From contig NZ_JALDAY010000009.1 of assembly GCF_022698165.1 (NCBI RefSeq), forward strand, positions 310,001 through 374,000: a DNA stretch of 64,000 nt, written 5' to 3'. This document shows, in pieces, positions 57,713 to 64,000 of the stretch. Each line of letters starts with the position of its first letter. Positions within the stretch are counted from its first letter, which is position 1. The notes under the pieces are model-generated. The model was given only the letters and a program-made list of their open reading frames with translations. It had not been told where the DNA came from and did not search any database. Made by a program: the position numbers and the translations under genes. The stretch comes from Streptomyces cylindrosporus (GTDB lineage Bacteria > Actinomycetota > Actinomycetes > Streptomycetales > Streptomycetaceae).

Positions 57713-58307
57713 CACCGCACTCACCGCCCGGCCCCGCAGCCCCCTGGCGCACGCCGCCGGCTGGCTGGCCGACGCGACCCGCAGCTCCCGGGGAGCGGTA
57801 CGGCTGGCCGAACTCCCCTTCCTGACCCAGCTCGACGTCCGCCTCGACGCCAAGGGCCCGGCCGCGGACGCGGTCGGCCTCGCACTGGGCCTGCAACTGC
57901 CGCTCGAACCCAACACCGTCGTACGCGCAGGGGACTTGACCGCGCTCTGGCTGGGTCCGGACGAGTGGCTGCTGGTCGGGCCGCCCGGCTCCGAGCGGGA
58001 CCTGGAGAGCAGCGTCAGGGAGGCCGCCGGGGACGAGCCGGTGTCCGTCACCGACGTCTCCGCCCAGCGCACGACCCTCCTGGTCGCGGGTGAGCGCGCC
58101 CGCGACCTCCTCGCGCACGGCTGCTCGCTCGACCTGCACCCCCGGGCCTTCGCCCCGGGCCGCTGCGCCCAGACCACGCTGGGCCGCACCCAGGTCGTGC
58201 TGGTCTCGCGCGACGAACCCCGGGCGGGCTTCTGGGTCTTGGTGCGCTCCTCCTTCGCCGGCTATCTGACGGACTGGCTGCTGGACGCGGCGACCGAATA
58301 CGTGTGA
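57705..58307 (+). CDS. soxG: sarcosine oxidase gamma subunit
   Basis: A 200-residue protein of the SoxG family: RLAELPFLTQLDVRLD, ALWLGPDEWLLVGPPG, VSVTDVSAQRTTLLVAGERARDLLAHGCSLDL and FWVLVRSSFAGYLTDWLLDAA. It completes the alpha-beta-gamma-delta sarcosine oxidase that makes glycine, hydrogen peroxide and 5,10-methylene-THF. It starts eight bases inside soxDA and ends the operon, with a hairpin shortly after. Confidence 0.9.
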   Translation: MADTALTARPRSPLAHAAGWLADATRSSRGAVRLAELPFLTQLDVRLDAKGPAADAVGLALGLQLPLEPNTVVRAGDLTALWLGPDEWLLVGPPGSERDLESSVREAAGDEPVSVTDVSAQRTTLLVAGERARDLLAHGCSLDLHPRAFAPGRCAQTTLGRTQVVLVSRDEPRAGFWVLVRSSFAGYLTDWLLDAATEYV

Positions 58308-58322
58308 GCGGTCGCCGCGGGA

Positions 58323-58358
58323 GGGGCGCCTGACGGGCAACCGCCGGTCAGGCGCCCC
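58323..58358. terminator. terminator between soxG and the protease gene
   Basis: Perfect 12-base arms, GGGGCGCCTGAC and GTCAGGCGCCCC, enclose a 12-base loop between two convergent genes. Confidence 0.75.
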
Positions 58359-58370
58359 CCGTTGTGAGTG

Positions 58371-59528
58371 TCAGGCGGTGTGCAGGGTCAGCCCGTAACG
58401 GTTGAGGATCTCGTTGACGGGCTGGAACCAGGTCTCGCCGCCGGAGGTGCAGTCGCCCCAGCCGCCGGAGGTGACGCCCTGCGCCTGGTCGCCGCTGATG
58501 AAGGAGCCGCCGGAGTCACCGGGCTCGGCGCAGACGTTCGTCTTGGTCATCTGGTACACCGCGCCCTGGCTGTAGTTGACGGTCTCGTTCTTGGCCAGGA
58601 CAGTTCCGCAGTGCCAGTGCGAGGTGGAGCCGGAGCGGCAGATGGAGGCGCCGACGGGAGCCTCCGCCGAGCCGCGGACCAGTTGGTCGGAGACGGTGCC
58701 CCAGCCGAGCACCACGGGCACGGTCCACCAGCCGCTGCCGACGTTCACCCAGGCGTAGTCGTTGTCCGGGAACGAGGAGCCCTGGAAGTTGCCGACGTAG
58801 GAGCCGTCCCAGCCGTACACCGCGCCGGTGTGCTGGTCGCAGTGCCCGGCGGTGATGAAGCCGCCGTACACCGAGAAGCCGATGGAACAGCGGACGTTGC
58901 CCGTGTAGTAGGGGTCGCCGCCGACGGTCCCGGCGGCGAGGGTGCTGGGTGTGTGGTCGGTCTGGCGCACCTTCACCGGGCCCGCCTCGCGGGCGCGGGC
59001 CAGGAAGGCCTGGACATCGTTGTCAGCGCGGTGTGAGGCGACGACGTCCACGACGACCGAGCCGGCCTTCGGGTCGACGTACCAGCTGCCGATGCCCTTG
59101 GGTGCGGGCAGCTTGTCGATGCGGGCCTTCGTCGCGTCGAGTTCCCGTGCACTGTGCTCGACCAGGCGTACGGTGGCGCCGGTCGCGCGGACGGCCTCGG
59201 TGTTCGCGCTGCGGGTGACGGCGACCGTCAGTCTGCCGCTGCCGGCGTCGAACCAGGAGCCGCCGTAGGAGGATCCGGCGGCGCGCTTCGCCTTGGTTTC
59301 CACGGCAGTTGCCGTCTTCTCGGCGGCGAGCCGTGCCAGTGCCTGGTCCTTGGTGAGGCCGAGGTCGCGCTGCATCGCGGAGACGAGCGCGCCGGACGCG
59401 GGTGCCGCGGTCTTCGCGGTGTGGGCGGGGGAGTCGGCGGCGGAGGCGGGCAACGCGCTCGCGGTCGCCCAGCTGCCGAGGAGGAGGAGCGCGGACAGGG
59501 CGGTGCGCATGACTGTTGTGCGTCTCAA
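58371..59528 (-). CDS. secreted streptogrisin-type serine protease precursor
   Basis: A 385-residue S1 (alpha-lytic-type) protease precursor. A signal peptide (TALSALLLLGSWATASALPASA) is followed by an Al-pro propeptide (about residues 40-190) and a catalytic domain with the triad FITAGHC (His), DNDYAWV (Asp) and GDSGGS (Ser), plus six cysteines for disulfides. TTG 59528 is chosen because GAAGGGG lies seven bases ahead; ATG 59510 is the alternative. A perfect palindrome like the CebR operator lies 51 bases upstream. It digests extracellular protein; no link to methyl metabolism is seen. Confidence 0.85.
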   Translation of the reverse strand: MRRTTVMRTALSALLLLGSWATASALPASAADSPAHTAKTAAPASGALVSAMQRDLGLTKDQALARLAAEKTATAVETKAKRAAGSSYGGSWFDAGSGRLTVAVTRSANTEAVRATGATVRLVEHSARELDATKARIDKLPAPKGIGSWYVDPKAGSVVVDVVASHRADNDVQAFLARAREAGPVKVRQTDHTPSTLAAGTVGGDPYYTGNVRCSIGFSVYGGFITAGHCDQHTGAVYGWDGSYVGNFQGSSFPDNDYAWVNVGSGWWTVPVVLGWGTVSDQLVRGSAEAPVGASICRSGSTSHWHCGTVLAKNETVNYSQGAVYQMTKTNVCAEPGDSGGSFISGDQAQGVTSGGWGDCTSGGETWFQPVNEILNRYGLTLHTA

Positions 59529-59578
59529 GGGAGTGCCCCTTCGTTGTTCCAGCGAGGTGGGGGTGGAACAGCAGAACT

Positions 59579-59592
59579 TGAGAGCGCTCTCA
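59579..59592. promoter_or_regulatory. CebR-like LacI-family operator before the protease
   Basis: TGAGAGCGCTCTCA is a perfect 14-base palindrome with the central CG of LacI-family sites. It differs at two symmetric positions from the known Streptomyces CebR site TGGGAGCGCTCCCA, and not at all like the LigM-region 14-mer, so it belongs to a different regulator. Confidence 0.65.
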
Positions 59593-59655
59593 TCACCTGC
59601 GCGGCCGAGCATAGCCACTGATCATGGACAGGTCCATGCCAATCGCGGGACTGGT

Positions 59656-60000
59656 CTACGCCTCACCGGCCCGCCGGACGAGCATCAGCACACCCTCCGC
59701 ACTCGTCCACGGCCCGTGCTCCATGCCCGGAAGCCGGTAGGCGTACATGCCCGCCGTGAACGTCTCGCCGAGGCGCAGGTCGGTGAGGGAGCCGTCGAGG
59801 AGGTAGACCTCCTCGTGGAAGTCGTGCCGCACGGCACCCTGCGCGCTGGTGTCCGTCCCCGGCTCGTACCGCTGGAGCACGGTCGCGTCCCCGGTCTCCG
59901 GATCATCGGCCAGCAGCTGCTCCCAGACGCCCTCGGGAGCCCCGGGCGGCCGCAGCCAGGGCGCCGCGGGACGGTGGAACTCGGACTGCGGTCTGCTCAT
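59656..60000 (-). CDS. small cupin-domain protein
   Basis: A 114-residue single-domain cupin resembling ChrR-type or acetylacetone-cleaving-like cupins. HDFHEEVYLLDGSLTD supplies two histidines and a glutamate of a metal site, and GMYAYRLPGMEHGPW a further histidine. No partner gene is adjacent: it is divergent from the GCS2-type gene across 120 bases in which I see no motif. The function is unknown. Confidence 0.7.
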   Translation of the reverse strand: MSRPQSEFHRPAAPWLRPPGAPEGVWEQLLADDPETGDATVLQRYEPGTDTSAQGAVRHDFHEEVYLLDGSLTDLRLGETFTAGMYAYRLPGMEHGPWTSAEGVLMLVRRAGEA

Positions 60001-60120
60001 CGGCGGTGCCCCTTCGTGGTGTCGACCCAGTTCAGCACAGCCGGGACGCCTTGTCCGGGGTGTGTGGGTGGTGGGACTCTGGGACGAGAGGCGACCGCCG
60101 AGGGGACTCGGGAGGGCCCG

Positions 60121-61599
60121 ATGGGACGTGATGTGCCTGCCCTGGTGTTCACGCGGGAGGACCGCCGGCGCTACCGGGACAAGATGCACACCTGCCTGGA
60201 CGTACTGGCGCAGATGCTCCGCGAGTCCGGGTTCGAGAGCGAGCGCCCGCAGGTCGGGCTGGAGATCGAGCTCAACCTGGTGGACGGCGAGGGCCGTCCG
60301 GCGATGCGCAACACCGAGGTGCTCCAGGCGATCGCCGACCCGGCCTGGTCGAGCGAGCTGGGCCGCTTCAACCTGGAGATCAACGTCCCGCCCCGCGAGT
60401 TGACCACCGGTGGGCCGGGCGCCTGGGAGCAGGCGATCCGCGACGCGCTCAACCACGCCGAGGAGCGGGCCGCTGCCGTTGGCGCCCACCTGATCATGAT
60501 CGGCATCCTGCCGACGCTGTGGGAGACGGACGTCGGCGAGGCGGCCCTGTCCGGCGACCCGCGCTACAAGCTCCTCAACGAGCAGATCTTCGCGGCCCGC
60601 GGCGAGGACCTGCGGATCAAGGTGGACGGCGTGGAGCGGCTGTCGATGTACGCCGACGCCATCACGCCCGAGGCCGCATGCACCAGCACCCAGTTCCATC
60701 TCCAGGTCGCCCCGAAGGAGTTCGCGGACTACTGGAACGCGGCCCAGGCGATCGCGGGCGTCCAGACCGCCCTCGCCGCCAACTCGCCCTTCCTCTTCGG
60801 CAAGGAGCTGTGGCGCGAGACCCGTATCCCCCTCTTCGAACAGGCCACCGACACCCGCCCGCAGGAGATCAAGGCCCAAGGGGTACGGCCCCGGGTGTGG
60901 TTCGGAGAGCGCTGGATCACCAGCGTCTTCGACCTCTTCGAGGAGAACGTCCGCTACTTCCCGGCTCTGCTCCCGCTGTGCGACGACGAGGACCCGCAGG
61001 AGGCCCTCGACACCGGAGGCGTCCCACAACTGGGCGAACTGACCCTGCACAACGGCACGATCTACCGCTGGAACCGCCCGGTGTACGCCGTCACCGACAG
61101 CGGCCCGCACCTGCGCATCGAGAACCGCGTCCTGCCCGCCGGGCCCACCGTGGCCGACATCATCGCCAACGGCGCCTTCTACTACGGCCTCACCCGCGCC
61201 CTGGTCGACGAGGACCGCCCGGTGTGGACCCGCATGTCCTTCTCGGTCGCCGAGGAGAACCTGCACACCGCGGCCCGCGACGGCATCGACGCCCGCCTCT
61301 ACTGGCCCGGCGTCGGCGAAGTCCCGGTCACGGAGCTGGTGTTGCGGCGCCTGCTGCCGCTGGCCCACCGCGGCCTGGAGCTGGCCGGCCTCGACGCGAC
61401 CTGGCGCGAACCCATGCTCGGCATCATCGAACAGCGCTGCGTCACCGCCCGCAACGGCGCCCTGTGGCAAGCGGAGACGGTCCACCACCTGGAGAAGACG
61501 GCGACCTCGGACCGCCGCGAGGCACTGCGGCGGATGACCACGACGTACAAGGACTACATGCACCTGAACGCGCCCGCGCACACCTGGCCCGTGGACTGA
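60121..61599 (+). CDS. GCS2-family carboxylate-amine ligase (glutamate-cysteine ligase-like)
   Basis: A 492-residue ligase of the GCS2/YbdK-like family. Motifs include VGLEIELNLVD (metal-binding glutamates near residue 45), GRFNLEINVPPREL, TSTQFHLQVAP and TLHNGTIYRWNRPVY. Such enzymes make gamma-glutamyl or similar amide bonds with ATP. Actinobacteria use mycothiol rather than glutathione, so gamma-glutamylcysteine as product is uncertain; ergothioneine-type EgtA is one alternative but is usually in an egt cluster. Start ATG 60121 and lack of signal peptide indicate a cytoplasmic enzyme. Confidence 0.75.
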   Translation: MGRDVPALVFTREDRRRYRDKMHTCLDVLAQMLRESGFESERPQVGLEIELNLVDGEGRPAMRNTEVLQAIADPAWSSELGRFNLEINVPPRELTTGGPGAWEQAIRDALNHAEERAAAVGAHLIMIGILPTLWETDVGEAALSGDPRYKLLNEQIFAARGEDLRIKVDGVERLSMYADAITPEAACTSTQFHLQVAPKEFADYWNAAQAIAGVQTALAANSPFLFGKELWRETRIPLFEQATDTRPQEIKAQGVRPRVWFGERWITSVFDLFEENVRYFPALLPLCDDEDPQEALDTGGVPQLGELTLHNGTIYRWNRPVYAVTDSGPHLRIENRVLPAGPTVADIIANGAFYYGLTRALVDEDRPVWTRMSFSVAEENLHTAARDGIDARLYWPGVGEVPVTELVLRRLLPLAHRGLELAGLDATWREPMLGIIEQRCVTARNGALWQAETVHHLEKTATSDRREALRRMTTTYKDYMHLNAPAHTWPVD

Positions 61600-61604
61600 C
61601 CGGA

Positions 61605-62720
61605 CTACGCCTGGACCCGGTCGAAGACGGCGATGGCCTCGGCCGGGTCGGGGCTCACCAGGCGCTCCAGACCGGCCGTCGTGAACTCCGCCCACTTCCC
61701 GGCGCGCGGCCACATCCGTTCCTCGAAGGCGCGGACGGTCCCGTCCAGATCTTCGGGTCCGCCGGCGACGGCCTCGGCGAGTTCGGCGCCCTCCAGCATG
61801 GCGAGGTTCGCGCCCACGCCCAACGGGGGCATCAGATGGGCGGCGTCGCCCAGGAGGGTCACTCCGGGGACGTGGGTCCAGGTGTGGGACACGGGCAGCG
61901 TGTGCATGGGGCGGTGGACGAAGGTGGTGCCGCGGCGGAGGAGTTCGAGGACGGGAGCGGCCCAGCCGTCGAACAGGGCGAGCAGGCTCGACCGCACGGC
62001 TTCCGCGTCCGCCAGGTCCAGATCCGCGTGCCAGTCCAGCGGCGCGCGGAACTTGGCGTACACCTTCACGTGACCGCCGCTGTTGCGCTGGGCGGTGAGG
62101 GAGCGGTTCACGCCGTACACGGACAGGGAGCCGTCGCCGATCAGCCGCGCGAGATCGGGGTGGCGGGTGTCGATGTCGTCCAGGGAGGTCTCCACCGAGG
62201 TGACGCCGGTGTAGTGCGGTGTCACCGGCGAGAGCGCCGCACGGACCCGGGACCACGCGCCGTCCGCGCCGACCACGAGGTCGTACGTCTCCTGCCGCCC
62301 GTCCGTGAACTCGACCCGCGCGCCGTCCCTGCTCCCCGGCACCACGCGCGTCACCCCCCGTCCCCACCGCACGTCGAGCGGGCCGATCAGCAGGTCACGG
62401 AGTTGTCCGCGGTCGATCTCGGGATTGGCCCGCTCGTCCGGATCGGGCCGCCAGTCGCGCAGGACGGTGCCGTCCGGGGCCAGGATGCGCATGGCCTGCC
62501 CCTCGGGGCGCGACAGCGCCTCGAACTCCGCCGCCAGCCCCGCCTTCTCCAGCGCGAGCAGGCCCAGCCCTTCGTGCAGATCCAGCGTCCCGCCCGGGGG
62601 GCGCGCGTCGGGCCCCGCGTCGCGTTCGAGGACGGTGACGGGGTGGCCATGGCGGTGCATGACACGGGCGAAGGTGAGGCCGGCCGGGCCGCCGCCGACC
62701 ACGGCGATACGATGTCTCAT
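61605..62720 (-). CDS. FAD-dependent monooxygenase, TetX/aromatic hydroxylase type
   Basis: A 371-residue group A flavin monooxygenase. The FAD motif HRIAVVGGGPAGLTFARVMHRHG opens the protein, the DG motif is YDLVVGADGAWSRVR (near residue 160), and the GD motif is GVTLLGDAAHLMPPLGVGANLAML. These features match TetX-like enzymes that hydroxylate aromatic or polyketide antibiotics. ATG 62720 is chosen because a longer reading crosses the divergent operators. It is divergent from a TetR gene of the class with a TetR_C domain, which suggests ligand-inducible detoxification. Confidence 0.85.
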   Translation of the reverse strand: MRHRIAVVGGGPAGLTFARVMHRHGHPVTVLERDAGPDARPPGGTLDLHEGLGLLALEKAGLAAEFEALSRPEGQAMRILAPDGTVLRDWRPDPDERANPEIDRGQLRDLLIGPLDVRWGRGVTRVVPGSRDGARVEFTDGRQETYDLVVGADGAWSRVRAALSPVTPHYTGVTSVETSLDDIDTRHPDLARLIGDGSLSVYGVNRSLTAQRNSGGHVKVYAKFRAPLDWHADLDLADAEAVRSSLLALFDGWAAPVLELLRRGTTFVHRPMHTLPVSHTWTHVPGVTLLGDAAHLMPPLGVGANLAMLEGAELAEAVAGGPEDLDGTVRAFEERMWPRAGKWAEFTTAGLERLVSPDPAEAIAVFDRVQA

Positions 62721-62724
62721 GTCG

Positions 62725-62755
62725 ATACACTGTATTGACCCGATGCGCCGCATCG
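62725..62755. promoter_or_regulatory. inverted repeats in the divergent monooxygenase/TetR promoter
   Basis: Two inverted repeats: ATAC-ACT-GTAT (62725-62735) and CGATGC-GCC-GCATCG (62741-62755, perfect 6-base arms). Both lie in the 53-base gap and are candidate TetR operators. Confidence 0.55.
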
Positions 62756-62773
62756 CAACAGTACGATGTGTCC

Positions 62774-63454
62774 ATGACTGTGTGGGACCGGCCGGAGCCG
62801 TCGGCTCGCCCCGTGCCGCTCGACCGGGAGCGGATCGTCGCCGCCGCCGTCGCGCTGGCCGACGAGGGCGGCCTCGAGGCGGTGTCGTTGCGCAAGGTCG
62901 CCGCCCGACTGAACGCGGGACCGATGCGGCTGTACGGCTACATCGCCACCAAGGAGGACCTGTTCGACCTCATGGTGGACGAGGTGCAGGCCGAGATCCT
63001 CCCCGAGGAACTGCCCGGCGACTGGCGGGAGGCGCAGCGCGTCCTCGCCCTCCGCACCAGGCGGACCGTTCTCCGGCACGAGTGGCTGGCCGACCTGCTC
63101 GGCGGCCGCCCGACCCTGGGCCCGAACGGCCTCGCCGTGACCGAGGCCAAGCTGGCCGCCCTGGACGGCCTCGCCGACATCGACACCGTCGTGCGCGCCG
63201 TGGACACCGTCAGCGCCTACGTCATCGGTGCGCTCAGGCGCGAGATCGCGAGCCTGCGGGCCGAGCGCGCCACCGGCATGTCCAAGGACGACTGGCGGCG
63301 CGCCTCCGGCCCGCATGTGACGAAGATGCTGGCCACGGGCCGATTCCCGGCGCTGAGCAGGTTCGTGCACGACGCCACGGACGTGGACGCCGAGACGTCC
63401 TTCGTGACCGGCCTGGACTGGATCCTGGACGCCGTGGCCGCCAGACTGACGTAG
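62774..63454 (+). CDS. TetR-family regulator of the monooxygenase
   Basis: A 226-residue regulator. The helix-turn-helix (DRERIVAAAVALADEGGLEAVSLRKVAARL, then GPMRLYGYIATKEDLFDLMVDEV) has the LYGYI-type recognition helix seen in TetR_C-class proteins; the C-terminal domain follows. ATG 62774 is preferred to an in-frame ATG-like start at 62735 inside the operator region. It is divergent from the monooxygenase and 30 bases before an MFS gene, so all three may form a resistance or detoxification unit. Confidence 0.85.
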   Translation: MTVWDRPEPSARPVPLDRERIVAAAVALADEGGLEAVSLRKVAARLNAGPMRLYGYIATKEDLFDLMVDEVQAEILPEELPGDWREAQRVLALRTRRTVLRHEWLADLLGGRPTLGPNGLAVTEAKLAALDGLADIDTVVRAVDTVSAYVIGALRREIASLRAERATGMSKDDWRRASGPHVTKMLATGRFPALSRFVHDATDVDAETSFVTGLDWILDAVAARLT

Positions 63455-63484
63455 TTCCCCGGGACATACGGGAGTTGAGGGCAC

Positions 63485-64000
63485 GTGGCGGAGACGAATG
63501 CCGGGCCCGTGCCCCGGGACGCGGAGGCGGCGCCCGAATCCCTGTGGCGCAACCGGGACTTCGTCCTGCTGTGGTCCGGCCAGGTGCTCTCGGTCCTCGG
63601 CACCCGCACGTCCACCGTCGCCGTACCACTGCTCGTCCTGGCCATGACCGGCTCACCGGGCCGGGCCGGTGTCGCCGGGTTCGTGGCCACCTTGCCGTAT
63701 CTGCTCTTCTACCTGCCCGCGGGGGCGGTTCTCGACCGCCTGGACCGCCGGCGCGTCATGCTGTGGTGCGAGGCGGTCCGCGTCCTGGCGCTGGGCAGCA
63801 TCCCGGTGGCGCTGTGGCTGGACCGGCTGACCTACACCTGGCTGCTGGTCGCGGGGTTCGCCGGCGGTACCTGCTTCGTCTTCTTCAGCGTGGCCGAGAA
63901 GTCCGTCCTGCCCTCGCTCGTCAGCCCCGAGCAGCTGACCCCGGCGCTCGCCCAGCAGGAGGCCAAGTCCCGGGGCGCAGGCCTCGCCGGCCCACCCCTG
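63485..64000 (+). CDS. MFS exporter, 5' part only
   Basis: The first 172 codons of a major facilitator protein, cut by the right edge. RNRDFVLLWSGQVLSVLGTRTSTVAVPLLVLAMTGSP is typical of the EntS/macrolide-efflux-like group with about 12 helices; DRLDRRRVMLW is the loop 2-3 motif. The GTG start at 63485 follows GGGAGTTGAGG. Its position directly after tetR suggests joint control with the monooxygenase. Confidence 0.75.
   Translation, partial: MAETNAGPVPRDAEAAPESLWRNRDFVLLWSGQVLSVLGTRTSTVAVPLLVLAMTGSPGRAGVAGFVATLPYLLFYLPAGAVLDRLDRRRVMLWCEAVRVLALGSIPVALWLDRLTYTWLLVAGFAGGTCFVFFSVAEKSVLPSLVSPEQLTPALAQQEAKSRGAGLAGPPL

Noticed and set aside
54887..58189. A 1100-codon open frame on the minus strand across soxDA and soxG
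   Set aside because: Same explanation: the plus-strand sarcosine oxidase frames carry clear family motifs and the antisense product resembles nothing.
1..64000. Mobile elements, prophage, CRISPR arrays or tRNA-linked islands
   Set aside because: No transposase, integrase, phage structural gene, regularly spaced direct repeats or tRNA-like sequence was recognised, and gene style is uniform throughout.

Overview
The window is very high-G+C actinobacterial chromosome and most likely Streptomyces. Supporting signs are a mycothiol-type formaldehyde dehydrogenase, a streptogrisin-type secreted protease, many GTG/TTG starts, tight 1-14 nt gene overlaps, dense IclR/TetR/GntR/LacI regulation, and (at 54854-54923) a sequence I recognise as a common Streptomyces intergenic repeat. 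I see no rRNA, tRNA, insertion sequence, prophage or CRISPR array. No gene-free stretch exceeds 300 bases.

Layout. 1-5.9 kb: end of a YceI gene, then formaldehyde detoxification (mscR plus a metallo-hydrolase), a Rieske ferredoxin, its reductase, a GbcA-like Rieske oxygenase and a convergent IclR regulator. Together these look like the first glycine betaine N-demethylation step with its formaldehyde sink. 5.9-8.2 kb: TetR regulator and divergent 14-TM MFS exporter with two perfect operators. 8.1-18.8 kb: an eight-gene leftward operon (DUF6282-like hydrolase, ABC importer, TcuA, TcuB, a TPP enzyme, MmgE/PrpD) with a GntR regulator and a divergent NAD-dependent dehydrogenase; it looks like an uncharacterised polycarboxylate catabolic cluster. 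19.1-25.2 kb: three secreted esterase-fold proteins, one lacking its nucleophile serine, and a Tat-exported metallo-hydrolase.

25.3-39.1 kb: the most striking region. Three LigM/DesA-like tetrahydrofolate (THF)-dependent demethylase paralogues sit with a complete methyl-oxidation and THF-regeneration set (MetF-like, FolD, PurU) and two folate biosynthesis genes (dihydropteroate synthase, PabB). Six copies of a 14-base palindrome, CT-N2-A-W-CG-W-T-N2-AG, lie at promoters through this region and probably form the regulon of the embedded LacI regulator.

39.2-58.3 kb: choline to glycine. Choline dehydrogenase, betaine aldehyde dehydrogenase, a quaternary-amine ABC importer, dimethylglycine oxidase, FolD, GlyA and heterotetrameric sarcosine oxidase, with a second MetF-like protein and a second PurU. 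SoxD and SoxA are fused into one protein through a linker encoded by the intergenic repeat. A 15-base motif, TTGCG-N6-GCAA, is shared by the promoters of the betaine oxygenase, choline dehydrogenase and dimethylglycine oxidase units and weakly by betB, suggesting one regulator, probably the IclR protein. 58.3-64 kb: streptogrisin-type protease under a CebR-like palindrome, a cupin, a GCS2-type ligase, a flavin monooxygenase with divergent TetR, and the start of an MFS exporter.

Taken together, the window is a methyl-group-harvesting region. One part strips N-methyl groups from choline and betaine and the other probably strips O- (or other) methyl groups, and both feed folate-bound one-carbon units to formate, serine or biosynthesis.
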